From Lachnospiraceae bacterium (lineage in GTDB: Bacteria; Bacillota; Clostridia; Lachnospirales; Lachnospiraceae), in the NCBI GenBank assembly GCA_021200345.1, contig JAJQGR010000297.1:1-5041 (forward strand): 5,041 nucleotides of DNA, written 5' to 3'. Under the pieces are notes generated by a model. That model was not told where the DNA came from. It did not search any database and was given only the letters and a program-made list of their open reading frames with translations. This document shows, piece by piece, positions 1 through 5,041 of this stretch (positions are counted from its first letter, which is position 1; each line of letters opens with the position of its first letter). The translations under genes and the position numbers were made by a program.

Positions 1-1935
1 GGCGATGCGGTCCGGGCCAGAGAATACCGGCAGGCTTATGGCAAGCTGATGGGGCTGTTTGATCAGATGGCGGCGCTGATGGGGGAGGAACAGCTGGCAT
101 TTGGCGAGACTGCCAGGATTTTGAGGGCGGGCTTTGAGGAGCTTAAGGTGGGCGTCATCCCCGCCAGGCTGGACCAGGTGCTGGTGGGTGACCTGGAGCG
201 CACCAGACTGCCCCAGGTGAAAGTGCTTTTTGTTCTGGGGGTCAACGATGTGAACATTCCGGGGAGCGCAAGTCATGGCGGCATGCTTTCCGATCTGGAA
301 AGGGAATTTCTGTTAAACCGGGGCGTGGAGCTGGCACCCAGCCGCCGTCAGCTGCAGTTTCGCCAGCGCTTTTATCTGTATCAGCAGCTGACCAGTCCCG
401 GTGAAGAGCTGTATCTGTTTTATTCTCTTCTGGACAATGAACAAAAAGAGCTGCGGCCTTCTTATTTTATCCATACGGTGCAGAAGCTTTTCCCCACGCT
501 GGCGGTGAAGCCTCTGGGGGAGGAGAGGCCGGAGCATGCAAGCGAGCTGCCTCAAAGGGTGGCGGTCCTTTTACAACAGTATGTACAGGGCCTTCTGGCA
601 GAGTCAGAAACGGATCAGCTGCTGGAATTGCTGACTCTATTCCAAAAATACTATGGGGATGGGAGCGTTGCCTCCTATATTGAACGGGCTTTTTGGCAGG
701 GAGGAAAGGAAAGAATTGCACCCGGGACTGCCCGGGATTTATATGGAAGCGTGCTTTACGGCAGTATCAGCCGTCTGGAAAATTATGCTGCCTGTCCCTA
801 CGCCCACTTCCTGAAATATGGTCTGCGTCTGAGGGAACCCAGGGAGTACCGGCTGGAGAGTGTGGACATGGGAAATATTTTCCATGATGTACTGGCAGGT
901 TTTGGAAGAGACCTGGGGGAGGCCGGGTATGACTGGCAGAGCTTCCCGGCGGACTTTGCTGAGGAAAAATTAAATGACAGGCTGGAGGACATCCGGACTC
1001 TGTACGGAGACGAGCTGATCCTGGACACAGCCAGAAACGGCTATGCCCTGCAAAGAGCCGGCAGAATTTTACGCCGCACAGTGGAGGTGCTGCAAAAGCA
1101 TATGCAGGCCGGAAATTTCAAAACTTATGGGCTGGAGCTGCCTTTCTCAGTGGACTGTCAGTGGAATCCCTCCCGGGAGCTTTTCATGCGGCTGGAGGGA
1201 CGCATTGACAGAGTGGATGTTGCCATGCAGGACCAGGACGTGTATGTGAAGGTCATTGATTATAAGTCCGGGAATGAGCAGTTTTCTGTGGACAGTCTGT
1301 ACGCGGGGCTTCAGCTTCAGCTGACGGTGTATCTGGATATGGCTTCCAGGCAGCTGGCGGAGCAAAATCCGGGCAAAAAGGTGCGCCCCGCGGCCATGTT
1401 TTACTATCGGGTGGCGGATCCGGTGGTGGACATGGAGGGGGCGGAAAATCTGGATGAGCTGCCTGAGCTTCGTTTAAAGGAGCAGCGCTCCAGAGGTATT
1501 CTCAACGCTTCCCCCGAAGTGGTGGAGCTTCTGGACCATACTTTTGAGAAACAGTCCACTGTCATTCCCTTCACCCGCAATAAGGATGGGCAGGCGGCCC
1601 GGGGATCAAAAGCCTGTACGGAGGAGGAGCTGCTTTTGATGGAGCAGTATTCTGAGTATAAGGTGGATGAGCTGGGCAGGCAGATCCGGCAGGGGCATAT
1701 TGAGGCAAGTCCCTATCAGCAGGGCACGGAGGAGGGCTGCACCTGGTGCCCCTACAAAGGGTGCTGCAGCTATGATGAGAAGCTGCCGGGCTACCGGAAA
1801 AGAAGGATTCCGGTGATGGATCAGGAGGAGGCACTGGCCAAAATGCAGGAAACCCTGAACCGGGAGGTGTGGGAGAATCCGGATCAGAAAGAAGCAGCGG
1901 AAATCATGCAGGAAAGCCTGCGGGAGGAGCCATGA
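1..1935 (+). CDS. addB: AddB (RexB), ATP-dependent helicase/deoxyribonuclease subunit B, 3' part only
   Basis: AddB subunit of the cytoplasmic AddAB break-resection enzyme. The frame is open from base 1, so the ATG at 49 is internal; 644 residues are present, a little over half of the family's usual ~1,100-1,170. Residue numbers count from base 1. Residues 50-100 are the end of the degenerate UvrD-like half (GVIPARLDQV, VGDLERTR, GVNDVNIP); in AddB this half scans for Chi rather than unwinding. The RecB-type nuclease domain begins near residue 255 (SRLENYAACPY). It shows His295 (GNIFHDVL), Asp403 (RIDRVD), Asp420 and Lys422 (IDYKSG) and the Q440-xxx-Y444 motif, so the nuclease looks intact. 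Cys265 together with Cys580, Cys583 and Cys589 (C-x2-C-x5-C) matches the four 4Fe-4S ligands that pin the domain closed. Cys588 is an extra cysteine. The stop TGA (1933-1935) overlaps the addA start. The identification is firm; function in this strain is inferred from family knowledge. Confidence 0.96.
   Translation, partial: GDAVRAREYRQAYGKLMGLFDQMAALMGEEQLAFGETARILRAGFEELKVGVIPARLDQVLVGDLERTRLPQVKVLFVLGVNDVNIPGSASHGGMLSDLEREFLLNRGVELAPSRRQLQFRQRFYLYQQLTSPGEELYLFYSLLDNEQKELRPSYFIHTVQKLFPTLAVKPLGEERPEHASELPQRVAVLLQQYVQGLLAESETDQLLELLTLFQKYYGDGSVASYIERAFWQGGKERIAPGTARDLYGSVLYGSISRLENYAACPYAHFLKYGLRLREPREYRLESVDMGNIFHDVLAGFGRDLGEAGYDWQSFPADFAEEKLNDRLEDIRTLYGDELILDTARNGYALQRAGRILRRTVEVLQKHMQAGNFKTYGLELPFSVDCQWNPSRELFMRLEGRIDRVDVAMQDQDVYVKVIDYKSGNEQFSVDSLYAGLQLQLTVYLDMASRQLAEQNPGKKVRPAAMFYYRVADPVVDMEGAENLDELPELRLKEQRSRGILNASPEVVELLDHTFEKQSTVIPFTRNKDGQAARGSKACTEEELLLMEQYSEYKVDELGRQIRQGHIEASPYQQGTEEGCTWCPYKGCCSYDEKLPGYRKRRIPVMDQEEALAKMQETLNREVWENPDQKEAAEIMQESLREEP
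1922..1929 (+). promoter_or_regulatory. addA ribosome binding site within the end of addB
   Basis: The run GGGAGGAG matches the anti-Shine-Dalgarno sequence and lies inside the last codons of addB. It can serve two in-frame ATGs. From its GGAGG core (1923-1927) the spacing is 4 bases to the ATG at 1932 and 10 bases to the ATG at 1938; from AGGAG (1925-1929) it is 2 and 8 bases. Spacing alone therefore slightly favours 1938, while N-terminal family alignment favours 1932. Ribosomes finishing addB at 1935 would cover this site, which fits translational coupling. Confidence 0.7.
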
Positions 1936-4900
1936 GCATGACATTTACCCCGGATCAGCAGCGGGTGATTGAGACGGAACATAAGAATATTCTGGTGTCC
2001 GCGGCGGCGGGCAGCGGCAAGACCGCGGTGCTGGTGGAGCGGATCATTCGTAAGATCACTGACCGGGAGAAGCCGGTGGATATTGACCAGCTGCTGGTGG
2101 TCACCTTTACCAATAACGCGGCGGCCAGTATGCGGGAGAGGATTGGGCAGGCCATTGAACGAAAGCTGGAGCAGCATCCTGAGGATGCTCATTTACAGCG
2201 CCAGGCGGTGCTGGTGCATCAGGCACTGATCACCACCATCCACAGCTTTTGCCTGTATCTGGTCAGGAATCATTTTGAACAGATCGGCCTGGAACCGGAT
2301 TTTACGGTGGCAGATCAGGCCACGGTTGATCTTCTGAGCAAAGAGGTGAAGGACGATCTGCTGGAGCGGTATTTTGCCGCGGCGGATCCGGATTTTGAGT
2401 ATATGGTGGAATATTTGTGCCATACCGGCCGGGAGGCTGCCCTGGAGGATGATATTGATCAGCTTTACAGGCGGGCCATGAGTATGCCATTCCCGGAGGA
2501 ATGGCTTCTGGAGAGAAAGAAGGATTATGATTTTTCTACTCTGGAGGAGTTTACGGCTCGTCCCGCGGGAGCTTTCCTGCTGTCTCATATCAGGGGACTT
2601 CTGGCCTCTTATCGGGAAGGGTATCGGGCCGCGTTAAAGATTGCCATGGAGCCGGACGGCCCTTATGTTTACGTGGATACTCTGGAGAGGGAATTAGAAT
2701 ATATAGAAAAGCTGTGCGGGATGGACTCTCTGGAGCAGTTGAAGAAATACCTGCCCGCCATGGAGTTTGCCCGACTTTCCGCCAAAAAGGACGCGGTCAT
2801 TGATCCTGAGAAGCGGGAATGGGTGAAAACCTGCCGCACCAGGATGAAAAAAAATCTGGAAAAACTGAGTGCTGACTTTTTCGGAAAGAGTCCCCAGTCT
2901 ATGGAAACGGAGAATGCCGGAGCCAGGCGGGCGCTGGAGATGCTGGTACAGGTGACTCTGGATTATATGCACGATCTGGATCGGGCCAAGAGAGAAAAAG
3001 GCTATGTGGATTTTCATGACATGGAACACATGGCGCTGCGGATTCTGCTCAAAAGTGATGGCCAGGGGAACTTTACCCTGACAGAGACTGCCCTCAGCTA
3101 CCGGCAGCAGTTTCAGGAGGTCATGGTGGATGAATACCAGGATTCCAATCTGGTGCAGGAGTATCTGACCGCCGCTGTATCCCGGGACAATGACCGCTTT
3201 ATGGTGGGAGATGTGAAGCAAAGCATCTATCAGTTTCGTCTGGCCCGGCCGGAGCTGTTCATGGAAAAATACCATGAATATGCAAAGGACGATGAAACCA
3301 GTGTGCGCATTGATTTAAAGCAGAATTTCCGCAGCCGCCCCCAGGTGCTGGAAGCGGTCAACAGCGTGTTTTTAAAGACTATGACTATGGAGAGCGGCGG
3401 CATTGCTTATGATGAGAGCGCGGCGCTGTATCCGGGAGCGGTGTTTCCGGAGGATCCTCAAAAGGGAAGCGGGAATGACCCATATGCCTGCGAATGCGTT
3501 ATTTCCTGTGGGGAGCTTCCCCGGAACCTGGATGCCAGGCAGCTGGAAGCGTATTCCGCCGCCCAAAAGGTTAAGGAGCTTCTTCGTGACGGCAGGATTT
3601 CAGACGAATCCCACACAGGACTTCGGCCGGTTACTTTGGGGGATATTGTGCTTTTATTCCGCTCTCCTTCCCTTTATGAGGAGGCATACAGAGAAGTATT
3701 TGCCAGAGAAAATATTCCCCTGTCCTTTGTCAGCGGCAGTGGATATTTTGACGCCAGGGAAGTGCAGAATCTGGTGAAATTCCTGGAATGCGTAGAAAAT
3801 CCGCTGTCAGATCTCCCGATGTATGGAGTGTGTATTTCCTTGTTTGGGGAGATGACGGAGGAGGATCTGGCCCGGGTGCAGATTTATGATCGGGAGCAAA
3901 AAGAAGAGCAGGAAAGCTTATGGGGAAAGCTCCACAAATTTACGCAGGGGAATCCGGAGGATCCGGTTTCCTGGAAAATTCAAAAGCTGCTGGATTCCAT
4001 CCGGAAGTATCGCCGGCAGGCGGAGTACTGTTCTGTGGAGGAGCTTCTGCGGAATATTCTGAATGACTTTCATTATCGGGAGCAGATGCGGCTTTTGCCG
4101 GACGGAGAGAAGCGGGCGGCCAATGTGGAGCTGCTGATTGAACGGGCGGCACAGTTTGCTTCCAGGGGACAGCATGGACTGTTTTCCTTTGTCAATTATG
4201 TGAAAGAGCTTCACCGACAGGAGATTGATTATGGGGAATCCTCCGCGGCGGATCAGGCTCATGCGGTGCGCATGATGAGCATTCATAAAAGCAAAGGGCT
4301 GGAGTTCCCGGTGGTGATCGTTGGCGGGCTGGCTCACAGCTACACCATGCGGGACCGGCAGCAGATGCTGCTGATCGACAATGATCTGGGGCTGGGGATA
4401 GATTATGTGTCGCCTGCCGGAAGAAGCAAAAATAAGACGCTGCAAAAAAATGCCGTTTCTCTGAAAATGGAGCGGGATATTCTGGCGGAGGACCAGAGAA
4501 TTTTTTACGTGGCCATGACCAGGGCGAAAGAAAAGCTGATTCTGTGCGGATACAAAAAGAATGGAGAGGAGTTGTTTGTTTCAGGAAATGCCGGTCTTCA
4601 CCCCATAGAAAAAAGCCTGCGTCATCAGGACAACACCTGCCTTTTGTCAGACATTCTGTCTGCCCGTTCCTATCTGGATCTGTGCCTGCTGGCCGATTCA
4701 CCGGACTCTCCTTTCGTATACCGGCTTTTTACTGCCGCGGATCTGGCGGAGGATGAGATTCTGGAGACGGAGGAGCAGACCGGGAGAAAGGAAATCCTGG
4801 AGCAGCTGTTTTTCAATCAGAAGGAAAGGGAAAGCCCTGGAATGCTCCGGGAAAACCCGGCACTGGAGTATCAGTATCCCTGGACAGAGCTGACCAGAAT

Positions 4901-5041
4901 GAACGGCAAGACCAGCGTGTCTGAGCTGAAGCTGGCGGCCATGGAGGAAGAGCTGGGGGGCGTGGCAGAAATGTTTGAGACAGAACGGGTGGTGCCCTGT
5001 GTGCCCCAGTTTATCAATGAGACCCGGGGTCTGGGGGGCGC
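1932..5041 (+). CDS. addA: AddA (RexA), helicase-nuclease subunit A, 3' end beyond the window
   Basis: AddA is the motor of AddAB: a UvrD/RecB-family 3'-5' helicase with a C-terminal nuclease. The window holds 1,036 full codons of the usual ~1,200-1,240, with no stop. Motifs in order, numbered from Met1 at 1932: Q motif T6-Q10 (TPDQQ); Walker A residues 24-31 (AAAGSGKT, Lys30); motif Ia 57-67 (VTFTNNAAASM); Ib 101-107 (TTIHSFC); YVDFHDM 358-364; Walker B 399-404 (VDEYQD, Asp400 and Glu401); motif III 426-436 (GDVKQSIYQFR, Gln430); motif IV 462-468 (LKQNFRS, Arg467); motif V 785-792 (HKSKGLEF); motif VI 859-868 (YVAMTRAKEK, Arg864). The helicase should be active. SVSELK (995-1000) marks the approach to the nuclease domain, and the text ends at GLGG plus a partial Ala codon, just before the expected GTAxHR. 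The nuclease His, the Asp/Lys catalytic motif and QxxxY are thus outside. Start 1932 is chosen because MSMTFTPDQQ has the usual number of residues before TPxQQ; 1938 is the alternative. It overlaps addB by four bases. Confidence 0.97.
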   Translation, partial: MSMTFTPDQQRVIETEHKNILVSAAAGSGKTAVLVERIIRKITDREKPVDIDQLLVVTFTNNAAASMRERIGQAIERKLEQHPEDAHLQRQAVLVHQALITTIHSFCLYLVRNHFEQIGLEPDFTVADQATVDLLSKEVKDDLLERYFAAADPDFEYMVEYLCHTGREAALEDDIDQLYRRAMSMPFPEEWLLERKKDYDFSTLEEFTARPAGAFLLSHIRGLLASYREGYRAALKIAMEPDGPYVYVDTLERELEYIEKLCGMDSLEQLKKYLPAMEFARLSAKKDAVIDPEKREWVKTCRTRMKKNLEKLSADFFGKSPQSMETENAGARRALEMLVQVTLDYMHDLDRAKREKGYVDFHDMEHMALRILLKSDGQGNFTLTETALSYRQQFQEVMVDEYQDSNLVQEYLTAAVSRDNDRFMVGDVKQSIYQFRLARPELFMEKYHEYAKDDETSVRIDLKQNFRSRPQVLEAVNSVFLKTMTMESGGIAYDESAALYPGAVFPEDPQKGSGNDPYACECVISCGELPRNLDARQLEAYSAAQKVKELLRDGRISDESHTGLRPVTLGDIVLLFRSPSLYEEAYREVFARENIPLSFVSGSGYFDAREVQNLVKFLECVENPLSDLPMYGVCISLFGEMTEEDLARVQIYDREQKEEQESLWGKLHKFTQGNPEDPVSWKIQKLLDSIRKYRRQAEYCSVEELLRNILNDFHYREQMRLLPDGEKRAANVELLIERAAQFASRGQHGLFSFVNYVKELHRQEIDYGESSAADQAHAVRMMSIHKSKGLEFPVVIVGGLAHSYTMRDRQQMLLIDNDLGLGIDYVSPAGRSKNKTLQKNAVSLKMERDILAEDQRIFYVAMTRAKEKLILCGYKKNGEELFVSGNAGLHPIEKSLRHQDNTCLLSDILSARSYLDLCLLADSPDSPFVYRLFTAADLAEDEILETEEQTGRKEILEQLFFNQKERESPGMLRENPALEYQYPWTELTRMNGKTSVSELKLAAMEEELGGVAEMFETERVVPCVPQFINETRGLGG

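Noticed and set aside
721..736. CCCGGG repeated around ACTG, able to form a 6-bp hairpin
   Set aside because: It sits inside addB just before the nuclease domain and has no T-run, so it is not a terminator; each CCCGGG is itself a palindrome and the arrangement is readily explained by codons for PGTAR.
1606..2192. - strand open frames spanning the addB-addA junction
   Set aside because: They are antisense to the AddB Fe-S motif and AddA Walker A; the translations are low-complexity and domain-free.
2694..3275. 193-codon open frame on the - strand
   Set aside because: It lies wholly antisense to the conserved AddA core, including the Walker B and motif III region. Its translation shows no recognisable domain, and AddA is unambiguous here.
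3403..3777. 124-codon + strand open frame in a different frame from addA, suggesting a possible frameshift
   Set aside because: The addA frame is continuous through this stretch and reads family-typical sequence (VTLGDIVLLF, GYFDAREVQNL), so there is no frameshift.
1896..4480. Many + strand copies of AGCGG, the Bacillus subtilis Chi sequence (about 13 by hand count against about 4 on the - strand)
   Set aside because: Most copies arise from frequent codon pairs such as GAG-CGG and AAG-CGG in addA, and the Chi sequence of this organism is unknown. A genome-wide strand-skew count would be needed to give it meaning.
3918..4701. Overlapping - strand open frames of 175 and 169 codons
   Set aside because: They are antisense to AddA motifs V and VI, overlap each other in different frames and resemble no known family; they are by-products of addA codon composition.
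1..5041. Search for a novel defence or mobile system in the window
   Set aside because: The whole window is accounted for by two well-known repair genes without gaps, insertions or foreign-looking segments.

Overview
The window holds two genes in tandem on the + strand and almost nothing else: the 3' half of addB (rexB) followed, with a 4-base ATGA overlap, by the first ~85% of addA (rexA). Together they encode the AddAB (RexAB) helicase-nuclease. This is the Gram-positive counterpart of RecBCD: it resects double-strand DNA breaks and responds to Chi so that RecA can start recombinational repair.

Region by region: 1-1935 is AddB, open from the first base, so its start lies upstream. It carries the end of the degenerate UvrD-like half and the complete C-terminal RecB-type nuclease domain with its four-cysteine Fe-S cluster. 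1922-1929 is a purine-rich ribosome binding site inside the end of addB. 1932-5041 is AddA, running off the right edge. It has every superfamily 1A helicase motif, but the window stops just as its own nuclease domain begins, before that domain's catalytic residues. I translated AddA by hand codon by codon and found no stop or frameshift. There is no intergenic stretch, and I see no RNA gene, mobile element, CRISPR array, promoter or terminator.

Organism (inference): the addB-addA order, the ATGA coupling, the protein style and the moderately GC-rich composition (judged by eye, not counted) fit a Clostridia member, most likely a Lachnospiraceae-type gut Firmicute. I cannot name a genus.

How the genes work together: AddA is the single 3'-5' translocating motor and carries one nuclease, which in studied AddAB enzymes cuts the 3'-ended strand. 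AddB has a dead helicase fold that reads Chi and a second nuclease for the 5'-ended strand, held together by the Fe-S cluster. The overlap suggests coupled synthesis of the two subunits. I regard this as an ordinary housekeeping repair locus and found no previously undescribed system. The findings are small sequence oddities with low interest scores.
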